From assembly GCA_030601745.1 (NCBI GenBank), contig JAUWBI010000015.1:1-49310 (forward strand): a stretch of 49,310 nt of DNA, read 5' to 3'. Of the stretch, positions 25,848-36,630 are shown in pieces. The notes below the pieces were generated by a model. The model made no database searches and was not told the DNA's origin. It saw only the letters and a program-made list of their open reading frames with translations. The translations under genes and the position numbers were made by a program. Source of the stretch: Phycisphaerae bacterium (GTDB lineage: Bacteria > Planctomycetota > Phycisphaerae > Sedimentisphaerales > Anaerobacaceae). Numbering within the stretch: the stretch's first letter is position 1; every line of letters begins with the position of its first letter.

Positions 25848-26875
25848 TAAAAATCCTCAGGATTAATGGGCTCACCATTACTCTTTAACGACTTCTGCCC
25901 TGCCTCCAGAACTCGAACAACCCGCAAGCCGTCAATACCGTCGCTGCGTATCGGTTTGCCGTCAAGCACGCAATCTATAAAGTGTTCGCATTCCAGCGCA
26001 AGCGGTTCGCCACTGGGAACTTTCGGAATCACTATATCGCCGAATCGAAGCGATATTATGTCCGCGTATGATGTAGTTATATCATGCTTTATCGCCGCAC
26101 CTTTATCGTACATCCGAATCTTCTCCGTGGCTTCCATATCGTCAAACGTTACCATTTTCTCGGAACCAACGACCGTCATCTTCCTGATTTTGTGCGGGTC
26201 AAGCCAGCTGCAGTGAATATTTGCCGTTTTCCCATCCGCAAATTTAATCGTCGCAAAAACCACGTCTTCAATATCCTTCTGCAGATAGCACTGTCCCTGT
26301 GCCGCCACCGATACCGGCTCGGAGCCAAGCAGATAGCACACAACGGAAATATCATGCGGTGCCAGCGACCACCACGCGTTCTCATTTTGACGAACAACAC
26401 CTAAATTGACTCGCTGAGTATACATATAATAAGGTTGACCAATCCCACCTTTGTCTATCGTTTCTTTAAGATAACTCACCGCCGGATGATACTTAAGCAA
26501 ATGGCCTACCATCAATTTCAGCCCTTTTTCTTTCGCAAGCTCAACCAGCACCCTGGCGTCGCCGGCCTTCAAGGTCAACGGCTTCTCAACATAGGTATGC
26601 TTTCCGGCCTCTAAAGACTTTTCTGCAATTCCAAAGTGAGTGGGAACACCGGTAGCAACTACTACCGCTTCAACTTCTCTATCACCCAGAACGTCCTCCA
26701 GCTTGGTTGAGGTCTCAACGAAAGGAAATTTCTTCTTTTGGTCAGCCAGCAACTTCGCATCCAGGTCGCACACGTATTTCAAATTACATCTTTTAGCTGC
26801 AGCAAAATTGCGGACAAGGTTCTTACCCCAATAGCCGGCCCCGACAACTGCAACATTCAAAGTATCTTTGTCCAT
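25847..26875 (-). CDS. Gfo/Idh/MocA dehydrogenase (WbpB/WlbA-like)
   Basis: A 342-residue NAD(P)-dependent sugar dehydrogenase: VAVVGAGYWGKNLVRNFA is the Rossmann loop, THFGIAEKSLEAGKHTYVEKP the E-K-P motif with catalytic Lys (about residue 98), and HDISVVCYLLG holds the conserved D-x-x-x-x-x-x-L helix with an active-site His. The G-Y-W-G-K-N-L start is characteristic of WlbA/WbpB, which oxidise UDP-GlcNAcA at C3. The UDP-GlcNAc 6-dehydrogenase (WbpA) that would supply the substrate is not in this window. Confidence 0.88.
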   Translation of the reverse strand: MDKDTLNVAVVGAGYWGKNLVRNFAAAKRCNLKYVCDLDAKLLADQKKKFPFVETSTKLEDVLGDREVEAVVVATGVPTHFGIAEKSLEAGKHTYVEKPLTLKAGDARVLVELAKEKGLKLMVGHLLKYHPAVSYLKETIDKGGIGQPYYMYTQRVNLGVVRQNENAWWSLAPHDISVVCYLLGSEPVSVAAQGQCYLQKDIEDVVFATIKFADGKTANIHCSWLDPHKIRKMTVVGSEKMVTFDDMEATEKIRMYDKGAAIKHDITTSYADIISLRFGDIVIPKVPSGEPLALECEHFIDCVLDGKPIRSDGIDGLRVVRVLEAGQKSLKSNGEPINPEDF

Positions 26876-26912
26876 CTTTATATTTCCTTACCAAAACTGA
26901 CCGATTTGCACG

Positions 26913-28882
<1,970 letters not shown>

Positions 28883-28960
28883 AATACCGCCTCTTTAACA
28901 AACAGTTATTCTAAATATCTTTCTTATCCATCATGTCATTCTGCTATGAGGCCGTCTGTC

Positions 28961-29066
28961 ATTCCGAGCGAAGCGATGCACAGCATTACGTCCCACAGTC
29001 ATTCCGAGCGAAGCGATGCGCAGCATTACGTCCCACAGTCATTCCGAGCGAAGCGATGCGCAGCAT
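28961..29066. repeat. 40-bp tandem repeat, about 2.6 copies
   Basis: The unit begins ATTCCGAGCGAAGCGATGC and ends TACGTCCCACAGTC. Copies lie at 28961-29000 and 29001-29040 (one difference: GCA versus GCG), with a partial copy at 29041-29066. It lies in the 270-bp gap between gmd and the SDR gene. The unit is itself a GTCATTCCGAGCGAAGCG dispersed element, so the array is probably a tandem amplification of it. Confidence 0.85.
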
Positions 29067-29132
29067 CGCGGAGCCGAGGAATCTATTATAAAAAATGTCA
29101 TTGCGAGGAGCATAGCGACGAAGCAATCTCAA
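29057..29132. repeat. Composite GTCATT dispersed element, copy 1
   Basis: Two joined modules: GCGCAGCATCGCGGAGCCGA-to-ATCTATT, then GTCATTGCGAGGAGCATAGC-to-GCAATCTCAA. The same two modules in the same order and spacing occur at 32483-32570. Half-modules occur at 35521-35603 and 42080-42118. Confidence 0.7.
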
Positions 29133-29152
29133 TCCAACTTTTGAATTTTACG

Positions 29153-30133
29153 CTATGGTTTTACGTTTTTCGTTTTAATTTTTTCGCTTTCGATAATCAC
29201 CTGAAGCATTTCAGTTAGTGTTGTTTTTGGCTCCCAGCCGATTGTTTCCTTGATTCGCTCCACGCTCGGCATCCGCCGCATCATATCCTCGATAGGCCTT
29301 CCATAAGCAACCTCGTAGGGAACAAATTCCTTCTTGCTTTTACTGCCCGTCATTTCAATAATTTTGTCGGCAAGGCCCTCGATTGTAATCTCTTCACCCG
29401 AGCCGATATTATATACCTTCCCTACCGCCTGCTCGTAATTCATCAGCTCGATAACCGCCTCGACAAGGTCCCCAACGTAACAAAAGCACCGCCTTTGCCG
29501 GCCGGTACCATATATCAAAACCGGCTCATTCTGTAAAGCCCTTTGAACGAATCGAGGAACCACCATTCCATACTGACCCGTTTGCCTCGGCCCAATCGTG
29601 TTAAAGAACCTGCCGATTACCACGCCCAGGCCATATTGTTGATAAAAAGCCAGGCCCAGAAATTCATCTATCGCCTTACTGCAGGCGTACGACCACCGGG
29701 AGAAACTTGTGCTGCCAAGCACAATATCGTCGTCTTCGCAGAAGGGAACTGTTTCGCTTTTACCGTAGATTTCGCTGCTTGAAGCAATCAGGATTTTTTT
29801 CTTGAACTTATTAGCGGCATTCAATACCACCTCAGTGCCGCTAATATTGGTCTCTATCGTGTGCACCGGCCTGTCAGCTATCAGCTTGACACCAACTGCC
29901 GCAGCCAGGTGATATATGACATCGCATTGTTCTGCCAGCGGCTCCATTAAGCCGGCGTCGCGGATGTCACCCTCAACAAAATCAAATTCGCCCTTGTTTT
30001 TGAAACCTTCAATATTTCTTAAACTGCCCGTGCTGAGATTATCAACAACGACTACCTTATTACCGTCTTTCAGCAGCCGTTCCGCCAGATGAGAGCCGAT
30101 AAAACCTGCCCCCCCTGTAACTAATACGCTCAT
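29153..30133 (-). CDS. NDP-sugar epimerase/dehydratase (extended SDR; UDP-glucuronate decarboxylase/4-epimerase type)
   Basis: A 326-residue extended SDR. VLVTGGAGFIGSHLAERLL is the NAD loop, IYHLAAAVGVKLIADRPV the substrate loop, IASSSEIYGKSETVPF the catalytic Ser strand, and YACSKAIDEFLGLAF the Tyr/Lys pair. RFFNTIGPRQTGQYGMVVPRF is the sugar-binding region shared by UDP-xylose synthases and UDP-glucose/glucuronate 4-epimerases; RRCFCYVGDLVEA follows. Family is clear, exact substrate not. It is the first gene of the minus-strand polysaccharide block. Confidence 0.85.
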   Translation of the reverse strand: MSVLVTGGAGFIGSHLAERLLKDGNKVVVVDNLSTGSLRNIEGFKNKGEFDFVEGDIRDAGLMEPLAEQCDVIYHLAAAVGVKLIADRPVHTIETNISGTEVVLNAANKFKKKILIASSSEIYGKSETVPFCEDDDIVLGSTSFSRWSYACSKAIDEFLGLAFYQQYGLGVVIGRFFNTIGPRQTGQYGMVVPRFVQRALQNEPVLIYGTGRQRRCFCYVGDLVEAVIELMNYEQAVGKVYNIGSGEEITIEGLADKIIEMTGSKSKKEFVPYEVAYGRPIEDMMRRMPSVERIKETIGWEPKTTLTEMLQVIIESEKIKTKNVKP

Positions 30134-30664
30134 ATCAGACCCAATAGTAAGTAATCAATGCTACTCTGCGTAGTAGCAACGCTACGTAGCACGAGTCGTT
30201 AATTTTGACAGACTCCGTCCCCGTCGGCTGCCATAAAAATAAACACAGCCCAGGCGCTGTATCTAACTTTTTTCGGACACTCTCTTTAAGCAATCATAAT
30301 ATGCGGATTTGACCGCAGGCCCTTATACAACATAAGTATCGGCAAATAAAGAACATAGCTTGAGTAAAGACAAAGCTCCGGTGTTGTTACCGGACGTTTG
30401 CTTCCACGTCTCTTTCGGGAAACCTCCGATATCTGGTATCAGCCGATTTTGCTATGAAAATTATACGCTCTCAAAGCTCGATAAGTTCATAATGCACAAC
30501 GAGTTCACGTTTTGCAATACCTCGCACAATGGGCGGGCCACAATTTGTCCTCAAAATCAAAAATGCGTTTGTTATCGACCTTTTCCTCGAAATTTCACTT
30601 GCCCGATTTATGTTCTCATTCTCAAATTCGAGAGAGGATAGATGCCACGTTTTCTATGGCAGAG

Positions 30665-30747
30665 CCGATATGGACAAAAACAGCAACGTTGATTGGCAAG
30701 ATTTGTTAACCCTGGCCGAAAACCGCCTGTCAGGCCTTACACACTAA
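30665..30747 (+). pseudogene. Dockerin-like C-terminal remnant
   Basis: The plus-strand frame ends ADMDKNSNVDWQDLLTLAEN then RLSG before TAA at 30745-30747. The spacing D-x-N-x-N-V-D-x-x-D-x-x-x-L-A-x-x-x-L matches the calcium-binding repeat that closes many planctomycete secreted proteins. No signal peptide or domain precedes it: the frame opens at about 30529 with unrelated codons. This is probably all that is left of a deleted secreted protein. The remaining gap 30134-31008 otherwise holds only repeats; the ORFs at 30360-30641 and 30512-30709 do not look coding. Confidence 0.45.
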
Positions 30748-30837
30748 CACTCGTACTCTCTTCTCGATGCCTTCTCACTTCGGCATTCCTTGTTCGATAC
30801 CGAAGGTTCGCTTATGGCGAATTCTATATTTCTTACT

Positions 30838-30898
30838 GTCATTCCTGCGAAAGCAGGAATCCATTTCGTTGTCATTCTGACCGCAGCGAAAAATCTCG
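30838..30898. repeat. Two adjacent GTCATT elements
   Basis: GTCATTCCTGCGAAAGCAGG then AATCCA (hairpin TTCCTGC-GAAA-GCAGGAA, 30842-30859), followed at 30871 by GTCATTCTGACCGCAGCGAA then AAATCTCG. The stretch right after (TTTTGAATTTTGTATTTT) is matched on the opposite strand at about 42275-42300 (AAATTCAAAACGAGAGTTTT), so these elements occur in both orientations. Confidence 0.65.
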
Positions 30899-31008
30899 TT
30901 TTGAATTTTGTATTTTGGTCACGCCTGTCAGAAGCGTGCGTATCCGCATTCGAATTTCTGATTGATTCTTCTTTGTGTCTTGGTGTCTTCGTGGCCTGAC
31001 TTTTATCA

Positions 31009-31806
31009 CTACTCGTAGTACGAACAGTACGTCTTATCGGTTTCCCACACGGTAACACAATGCAATCGCGCCTGGCCGAACTTACCGGCAAGTTTTTTCC
31101 ACGCAAAAGCCGCGATATTCTCAACGGTCGGATTGGTCTTGCTGAACTCAGAAACGTCGGCATTCAAATTCTTATGGTCAACCACTTTTATAAGCTCATC
31201 ATCCACTATTCTTTCAAAATCGCCGATACAAAAGCCGTTCCCGCCTGCCGGCCTCTTTATCGTAACCTCAACAACATAGTTGTGGCCGTGACCGGCTGGA
31301 TTCGCGCATTTACCGAAAACCTCAAAATTGCGCTCATCCGAAAAATCATCGTTCCAGAGCTTGTGCGTCGCAGCAAATTCAAATTTCTCACTAAAATAAA
31401 TCATCTCGAAATCCTTTGAATCTATCATTACCTGCCTGAAAGGATTCAGCTTCAAACTCAATTTGCTCAACCTCGCCGACCCAAACTTATCAGCTAATTG
31501 GCCCCACGCCGACCTTAAAAGTTCAGCTATCTCGAAAAACCCGATATGCTTGCACTGCCGAAAATCTTCCCTTATTCGCTCGGCAAAAATCGGCACAACA
31601 TATTCGCCAACGTTCTTGTCAATATCGATTACGTTAACAACAAACCCCGTAGCCGGGTCAACCTCGCCGGCCACCTCCACACACAACTCGAAAAATAGTG
31701 ACAACCCTTCACCCGCCGGCCTGGATGCAAACGAATTAAACCCCAAACTCTCCCCCGCCAAAAAAGGATTAATCGAAAACCGCACCTGCCTTCCCGCTTT
31801 ATGCAT
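31009..31806 (-). CDS. Two-domain 6-pyruvoyl-tetrahydropterin synthase/QueD homologue
   Basis: About 265 residues, twice a normal QueD. The C-terminal half (about 130-265) is complete: FEFAATHKL and CANPAGHGHNYVVEV supply the three zinc His residues, a Cys precedes them, and DHKNLNADV plus TVWETDKTYCSYY complete the active site. The N-terminal half (VRFSINPFLAG, LFFELCVEVAGEVDPATGFV, VIDIDKNV) has the same fold pattern but lacks the H...H-x-H ligands, so it is probably structural. It acts on dihydroneopterin triphosphate, giving carboxytetrahydropterin (queuosine) or pyruvoyl-tetrahydropterin. Start ATG 31806 preferred to TTG 31812. It lies 15 bp after folE. Confidence 0.85.
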   Translation of the reverse strand: MHKAGRQVRFSINPFLAGESLGFNSFASRPAGEGLSLFFELCVEVAGEVDPATGFVVNVIDIDKNVGEYVVPIFAERIREDFRQCKHIGFFEIAELLRSAWGQLADKFGSARLSKLSLKLNPFRQVMIDSKDFEMIYFSEKFEFAATHKLWNDDFSDERNFEVFGKCANPAGHGHNYVVEVTIKRPAGGNGFCIGDFERIVDDELIKVVDHKNLNADVSEFSKTNPTVENIAAFAWKKLAGKFGQARLHCVTVWETDKTYCSYYE

Positions 31807-31821
31807 AAACAAAAATCCCTT

Positions 31822-32409
31822 TTACTTGTTGCCGTTATGCATCAAACTCAAAACCTCGCTTCGGCTTTTCGGGTCTCTCTTGAATATCCCGCGAAGTGCC
31901 GATGTTACCATTATCGAGCCGGGCTTCTTTATACCACGAATAGTCATACAGCTATGTGACGCACCCAGCACCACCGCCACGCCCTGTGGTTTTAAGCTGT
32001 TCATTATAAAATCAGCTATCTGGTATGTAAGCCGCTCCTGAGTCTGCAGTCGGCGGGCAAAACAATCCACAATACGAGCCAATTTGCTGACCCCGAGCAC
32101 CGTCCCCGACGGCAAATACGCAACATGAGCCGACCCGATAAACGGCATCAGATGATGCTCGCAAATACTGTAAAAAGGTATGTCACGCAGCAAAACTATC
32201 TCGTCATAGTTCTCGGTAAAGACACTGCGAAGATGCTCTTTAGGGTCCTCGTGCATTCCGGCTAAAAGTTCAGCATACATCCTTGCCACCCGCCCCGGCG
32301 TCCCCTTCAGTCCCTCACGCTCAGTGTCCTCACCAACCGCTAAAAGTATTTCCGTAACCGCCTTCTCAATCCTTTTGACATCTACGCTCATTTTGCCTTT
32401 ATCATTCAT
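31822..32409 (-). CDS. folE: GTP cyclohydrolase I
   Basis: About 195 residues; converts GTP to 7,8-dihydroneopterin triphosphate, the entry to folate, tetrahydropterin and queuosine synthesis. [14 protein letters not shown] holds the zinc Cys and catalytic His pair, [19 protein letters not shown] the active-site helix, and [16 protein letters not shown] the second zinc Cys. The frame extends to 32535, but those codons translate a dispersed repeat; ATG 32409 with GAAGG upstream gives the family length (ATG 32391 is an alternative). Tight linkage to the QueD-like gene points to a shared pterin product. Confidence 0.92.
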   Translation of the reverse strand: MNDKGKMSVDVKRIEKAVTEILLAVGEDTEREGLKGTPGRVARMYAELLAGMHEDPKEHLRSVFTENYDEIVLLRDIPFYSICEHHLMPFIGSAHVAYLPSGTVLGVSKLARIVDCFARRLQTQERLTYQIADFIMNSLKPQGVAVVLGASHSCMTIRGIKKPGSIMVTSALRGIFKRDPKSRSEVLSLMHNGNK

Positions 32410-32482
32410 CTTCCTGCCTTCTTTCGCAATTCGTACAAATTCGTCCCTCACCCATCGTCTTTCATTCGCACCCCACGCCACG

Positions 32483-32570
32483 TCATTCTGAGCGCAGCAT
32501 CGCGGAGTCGAGGAATCTATTCTAAAAATTGTCATTGCGAGGCCTGCAAAGCAGGCCGTGGCAATCTCAA
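32483..32570. repeat. Composite GTCATT dispersed element, copy 2
   Basis: GTCATTCTGAGCGCAGCATC through GAGGAATCTATT, then at 32531 GTCATTGCGAGGCCTGCAAA through GCAATCTCAA. The second module contains a perfect hairpin GGCCTGC-AAA-GCAGGCC. It matches 29057-29132 in module order. It lies within the gap between folE and pepA (32410-32657), which otherwise shows nothing. Confidence 0.7.
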
Positions 32571-32657
32571 CTTCATCACTCGTTACTCCTTGTTCGGTTG
32601 GGTGGCAGCCTCAAACTTGTTTGGGGATGGCTCCGCCCGTCCATCGTCCCTCTGCCC

Positions 32658-34193
32658 TCACTTTCCCGACAGATTCATAAGGTAAGTGGCTAATAGTCGC
32701 ACACCAAATCCACTTGAGCCTTCTGCTGAAAATTCCGTGGCCTTCTCGAACACCTCCATACCCGCAATATCCAGATGCGCCCATTTTGTATCACCCACAA
32801 ACTGCCTCAAAAACGCCGCCGCCGTACACGCTCCGCCCCATTTACTGCCGGTATTTTTCAAGTCAGCCATCTTGCTCTTCATCTCTTCTGCATACTCATC
32901 ACCGCTCGGCATAGGCCAGACCTTTTCACCGCTGTCCTCTGCTGCTCTTCGCAATTGTTTTATCAGTCTCTCATCATTGCCCATCAGCCCGGCCATATAG
33001 GTGCCAAGCGCAATCCTGCACGAACCGGTCAATGTCGCTATATCAATGATAAACTCGCAGTTCTGCTTGACGGCGTAGTGAAGCCCGTCGCACAGTATCA
33101 TCCTCCCTTCGGCGTCGGTATTCTGCACCTCAACGGTTTTCCCGCTGAAAGTTGTAATAATGTCACCGGGCCGATAGCTTGTCCCGCTCGGCAAATTCTC
33201 CGCCGCCGGAATTATCCCGTAAACATTGACCGGCAGGCCCAATTCCGCCACCGCTTTCATTACCCCTAACACGGCTATGCCGCCGGTCTTATCCAGTTTC
33301 ATCTGCTCCATATTGGCCGCCGGCTTAATACTTATCCCCCCCGAGTCGAATGTTATCGCCTTGCCAACCAGACCAACCGTAGGCAGTCTGCTTGCAGCTT
33401 TACTGGCGGGACTGTACTTCAAAACGATAAATCTCGGCTTATTTTGTGAGCCGGACCCCACCGCAAGCACCCCACCCATACCCTTCGCAGCCAACTGCTT
33501 TTCATCGAAAACCGTACAGCTCAATCTTTCATAGCCGCGGGCCAGCTCTTTTGCGGCGGCCGCTAATTTAACCGGATTCATTACATTGGCCGGCCGATTC
33601 GTCAACGTCCGGGCGTAACTTTGTGCCCTGCCGATAACAGCCCCCCTTGTAACTCCCTTGTTTAGCTTCTTTGTTTTCGCCGAATCAGAATCAATCACCT
33701 CAACGCCAAGCGAACTCAATCGCCCGTCTTCGCTTTCAGTAACAAACTCATCATAGCGATAGCTGCCGAAATATGTCCCTTCCCCCATAGCCCTGCCCAT
33801 CGCAGACATATCAAACCGCCCCCCAAACACTTTGTGCAGCGCCAGACTGATGGCTTCTATTTCCATTGCTACCGCTTTATTCGCCGCGTTAGCCGCCGCC
33901 TTGCGAATAGTATCAAGCGTCGCCTTTTTCCTTTCACCCAGGCCGACCAGCAGGACCCTCTTGGCGCCTATCTTGCCGTTGCCGTAAACGATAGCGTTCG
34001 TCCCCTCTTTGCCCTTGAAGTCGCCCAATTTAATCAATCGCTCAATCGCACCGTCAAGTTTGCTGTTGAGCTCTCCGCTCACTTTGTCTAATCCTTTGGC
34101 GTCGCTGAATTGACCCACCGCAAGCAGCTCTGTTTCGCACTTGCTAAAATCAACTTTCCGCGTTTTTAGTTCGACCTCAATAATCTCTTTCAT
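32658..34193 (-). CDS. pepA: Leucyl aminopeptidase (M17 cytosol aminopeptidase)
   Basis: A 511-residue two-domain enzyme releasing N-terminal residues from peptides, with two active-site metals. NTDAEGRMILCDGL (about 350) is the M17 signature; VGKAITFDSGGISIKPAANMEQMKLDKTG supplies Lys and Asp ligands (split as ITFDSGGISIKP and MKLDKTGG); WAHLDIAGM lies near the C-terminus. Full length. The ATG at 34193 follows an AAAGG site. It is separated from prfB by 52 bp containing a degenerate CTCTGTGTTCTCTGTGGC repeat. Confidence 0.93.
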   Translation of the reverse strand: MKEIIEVELKTRKVDFSKCETELLAVGQFSDAKGLDKVSGELNSKLDGAIERLIKLGDFKGKEGTNAIVYGNGKIGAKRVLLVGLGERKKATLDTIRKAAANAANKAVAMEIEAISLALHKVFGGRFDMSAMGRAMGEGTYFGSYRYDEFVTESEDGRLSSLGVEVIDSDSAKTKKLNKGVTRGAVIGRAQSYARTLTNRPANVMNPVKLAAAAKELARGYERLSCTVFDEKQLAAKGMGGVLAVGSGSQNKPRFIVLKYSPASKAASRLPTVGLVGKAITFDSGGISIKPAANMEQMKLDKTGGIAVLGVMKAVAELGLPVNVYGIIPAAENLPSGTSYRPGDIITTFSGKTVEVQNTDAEGRMILCDGLHYAVKQNCEFIIDIATLTGSCRIALGTYMAGLMGNDERLIKQLRRAAEDSGEKVWPMPSGDEYAEEMKSKMADLKNTGSKWGGACTAAAFLRQFVGDTKWAHLDIAGMEVFEKATEFSAEGSSGFGVRLLATYLMNLSGK

Positions 34194-34245
34194 TATTTTA
34201 TGACCTTTATCCTTTTTACTTTTATTTCCTCTGTGTTCTCTGTGG

Positions 34246-35356
34246 CTAATGTTTTTTCTTCACCCGGTGCCGCAGATAGCTTTCGATAAATCCGTCGAGT
34301 TCTCCGTCTAACACCGCCGCCACATTACCCGTTTGAAACTCGGTTCGATGGTCCTTAACCATTTGATAAGGCTGCATTACATAGCTGCGTATCTGGTTTC
34401 CCCAGGCGATTTCGCCCTTGTCGCCGTACAGTTTTGCGACTTCAGCATCGCGCTTCTGCTGCTCGCGCATATAGAGTCTTGCCTTGAGCACTTTCATCGC
34501 CTCTGCCCTGTTTTTATGCTGGCTCCTTTCATTCTGGCACTGCACCACAATACCGGTCGGCCCATGCGTAATCCGCACCGCCGAGCTCGTCTTATTCACG
34601 TGTTGCCCGCCAGCCCCACTCGCCCGGTAAAAATCAATCCTGAGGTCTTCTTCGTTTATCTCAATATCGATATCGTCATCAAATTCCGGAACGCAGTCCA
34701 CCGCCGCGAAACTCGTATGCCGCCGTTTCTGCGAATCGAACGGGCTTATTCTAACCAGCCGATGCACACCCGTCTCGCACGACAGCTTGCCGTAGGCAAA
34801 AGGCCCTCTCACTCGCAGCGTTACCGACCGCACGCCCACCTCTTCCCCAGGCGTAATATCAAGTTCCTGGAATTTGTATTTTTTCATCTCAAAATACCGC
34901 GTGTACATCCTCAGCAGCATATTTGCCCAGTCGCAGCTCTCTGTCCCACCGGCCCCAGCGTGAATACTGAAGAAGCAATTCTTCATATCATCCGGCCTGC
35001 ACAACAGCCCCGCCAATTCGATTTGCTCGCATTGTTTTATCAGCTTGCTCAAATCATCTTCTAATTGCGCCAATTCTTCTTTATCTGACTCAGCCGCCGC
35101 CATCTCGAAAAGCTCCGCCAAATCTTTCACGCTGCGCTGAATCTCTTCCACCGGCTCAATCACTGATTTAAGCCCACTTAATTGAGAAACTGTTCGTTGT
35201 GCCGTATCGGGCTTGTCCCAGAAGCCCACCCCGGACATCTTCTTTTCGAGCTTTTTGAGCTGAGATTTCTTATTGGACAGGTCAAAGCCAGTCCCGGATT
35301 TTATCAACCCGGGCCAACAACGCTGATATCGCTGTCCTTAATTCCGAAACTTCCAT
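34246..35356 (-). CDS. prfB: Peptide chain release factor 2, with programmed +1 frameshift
   Basis: RF2 terminates translation at UGA and UAA. The main frame (353 residues from 35307) has RISPFDSQKRRHTSF, which contains the UGA-recognising S-P-F tripeptide, and RASGAGGQHVNKTSSAVR, with the GGQ peptidyl-hydrolysis motif. The true start is the ATG at 35356: 24 codons (MEVSELRTAISALLARVDK, then IRDWL) lead into CTT TGA C, where a +1 slip joins the main frame at D-L-S-N-K-K. Total about 370 residues, normal for RF2. Divergent from parB. Confidence 0.95.
35281..35287 (-). promoter_or_regulatory. RF2 +1 programmed frameshift site
   Basis: Minus strand reads CTT TGA C (TGA at 35284-35282), the canonical slippery site of bacterial prfB. 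When RF2 is scarce, ribosomes pause at UGA and slip to the GAC frame, restoring RF2. The internal Shine-Dalgarno-like stimulator is weak here (CCGGGACTGG directly upstream instead of AGGGGG). Confidence 0.92.
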
Positions 35357-35520
35357 TTATTCCGTCCCAAACATCGATCGTGATCGGTTCCAAACGAATG
35401 TTTATAACACAAAAGACTAACATATGCAACCAGATATTCTTGCCCGCGAGAGCGGGAATCCAAAAACAAAATAGAAGTGTTCACATAACCTACTGCTTTG
35501 TCACAGCTCAATTGACGGGT

Positions 35521-35603
35521 GTCATTGCGAGCGAAGCGAAGCAATCTCAGTCGCTCGATACCGTGAGATTGCCACGGCCTTTTTTAAAGGCCTCGCAATC
35601 ACA
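35521..35603. repeat. Inverted pair of GTCATTGCGAGG elements (BIME-like)
   Basis: Left arm GTCATTGCGAGCGAAGCGAA then GCAATCTC; right arm from 35563 reads GAGATTGCCACGGCC, a TTTTTTAAA core, then GGCCTCGCAATCAC. The right arm is the reverse complement of the module at 32531 with a different loop. The AGGCC...GGCCT hairpin plus T run (35574-35593) might also act as a terminator. A CCCGC-GAGA-GCGGG mini-element lies at about 35442-35455. Confidence 0.65.
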
Positions 35604-35997
35604 ACTCCCCAAATCATATCTGACAGAGCACTACACTCCTGCTGTTTTTTCCTTTTATCGCGGCTAATTTTACCACCTGAGCTTTTGTGGTCTTCAATGG
35701 ATGACTCAAAACTCGCATCGTTCTTTGCACCTCGCCCTATCGATATACTCGATACATAATATAGAAAAAGTGCTGCGACTTTCTATGTGCTAACCACTAT
35801 CCACTATTAGAAAATTTGGTATATTTCCAACAAACAACTCATCCAATTTCGTAGCCATCCTTTGTGATTTTTCAATTTACGACCTTTAATTGAATCCCTC
35901 CTGCATCCTCGCAATTCATCATTCTACATTCTCAATTGCTCTTGTGTCTCGTTTCTTTTCCTATCCGCTGTATGCTAAACGCTATCCGCTACTCTTT

Positions 35998-36013
35998 TGT
36001 TTCACGTGAAACG
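35998..36013. promoter_or_regulatory. parS site 1 (15/16 match)
   Basis: TGTTTCACGTGAAACG differs from the bacterial parS consensus TGTTTCACGTGAAACA only at the last base. ParB nucleates here and spreads. It lies 618 bp before parB. Confidence 0.9.
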
Positions 36014-36467
36014 TCTTGCCTGGCCAATCTGACTTTCCAAACATCCCGCCGAATCAAATCACTCTACTTGTGTTCCCCAAAATGCAACCGTTCAACGTAC
36101 ATCCCACAATAAACGTCGGGCAAACGCTGCCGATTCATCCATTTATGCACCGATTTATGAACGGCTCTTCATATCAAGCCGCATCGCAATACAGCTCTTC
36201 CAAAGCTGCTCGCCCTCATTCACATCGCGAAAGCCGGCTTTTGGGAAAGGATGGTTTTCGTTATACTCCGTAAGACTCCAGGCACAAGGAAACGGCGACA
36301 AACACCCAGCCCTGATATTTCATTACTGTTTGAAGGTTGCTTAGCTGACTTCGACAACCGCAAGCAGCTCTTTCCTGTTTAACATTTTCTCTGTATCCTC
36401 CTATGAGTACACACTAACTCTAAGGCAATAAAAGAGTCTTGCGCCTGATGTTTGCTTTCTTTCCCAC

Positions 36468-36483
36468 TGTTTCACGTGAAACA
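36468..36483. promoter_or_regulatory. parS site 2 (perfect)
   Basis: TGTTTCACGTGAAACA is a perfect 16-bp parS palindrome 148 bp before the parB start. Together with site 1 it marks a centromere-like locus for chromosome segregation. Confidence 0.95.
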
Positions 36484-36630
36484 TTTTTTCCAAAAAACAT
36501 TTTTTTGCCCGGCAAAGTTGAAGAATTTCCAGTAAAAATTCCGAAATATCATTTGGGCTGACGCCTGAACGTCAGCTAAAAGTAGGCAAAGGAAAACAGG
36601 ATTCATAATATTTTGTGAAGGAGCACTTAT

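Larger units (their letters stand above)
35604..36630. other. Gene-free spacer between prfB and parB
   Basis: About 1 kb with no gene that I can support. It holds degenerate pyrimidine-rich phrases such as CTATCCGCTGTATGCTAAAC and GCTATCCGCTACTC, and two parS palindromes (35998, 36468). The 85-codon frame at 36016-36273 looks non-coding (low complexity, no ribosome-binding site). I saw no convincing DnaA-box cluster (TTATNCACA). Confidence 0.6.

Noticed and set aside
25122-25850. 242-codon plus-strand ORF opposite the WbpD-like gene
   Set aside because: It is the antisense shadow of a clearly recognised acetyltransferase; Arg/Asn/His-rich translation without family features.
28961-29040. Possible CRISPR array
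   Set aside because: Copies are directly adjacent, with the whole 40-bp unit repeated and no variable spacers; no cas genes nearby.
30360-30641. 93-codon ORF beginning MSKDKAPVLLPDV
   Set aside because: No ribosome-binding site, no recognised motif, and overlapped by other open frames in a repeat-rich spacer.
36016-36273. 85-codon ORF between the parS sites
   Set aside because: Low-complexity translation rich in Pro/His/Ser, no ribosome-binding site, and it starts at a parS site; looks like chance.
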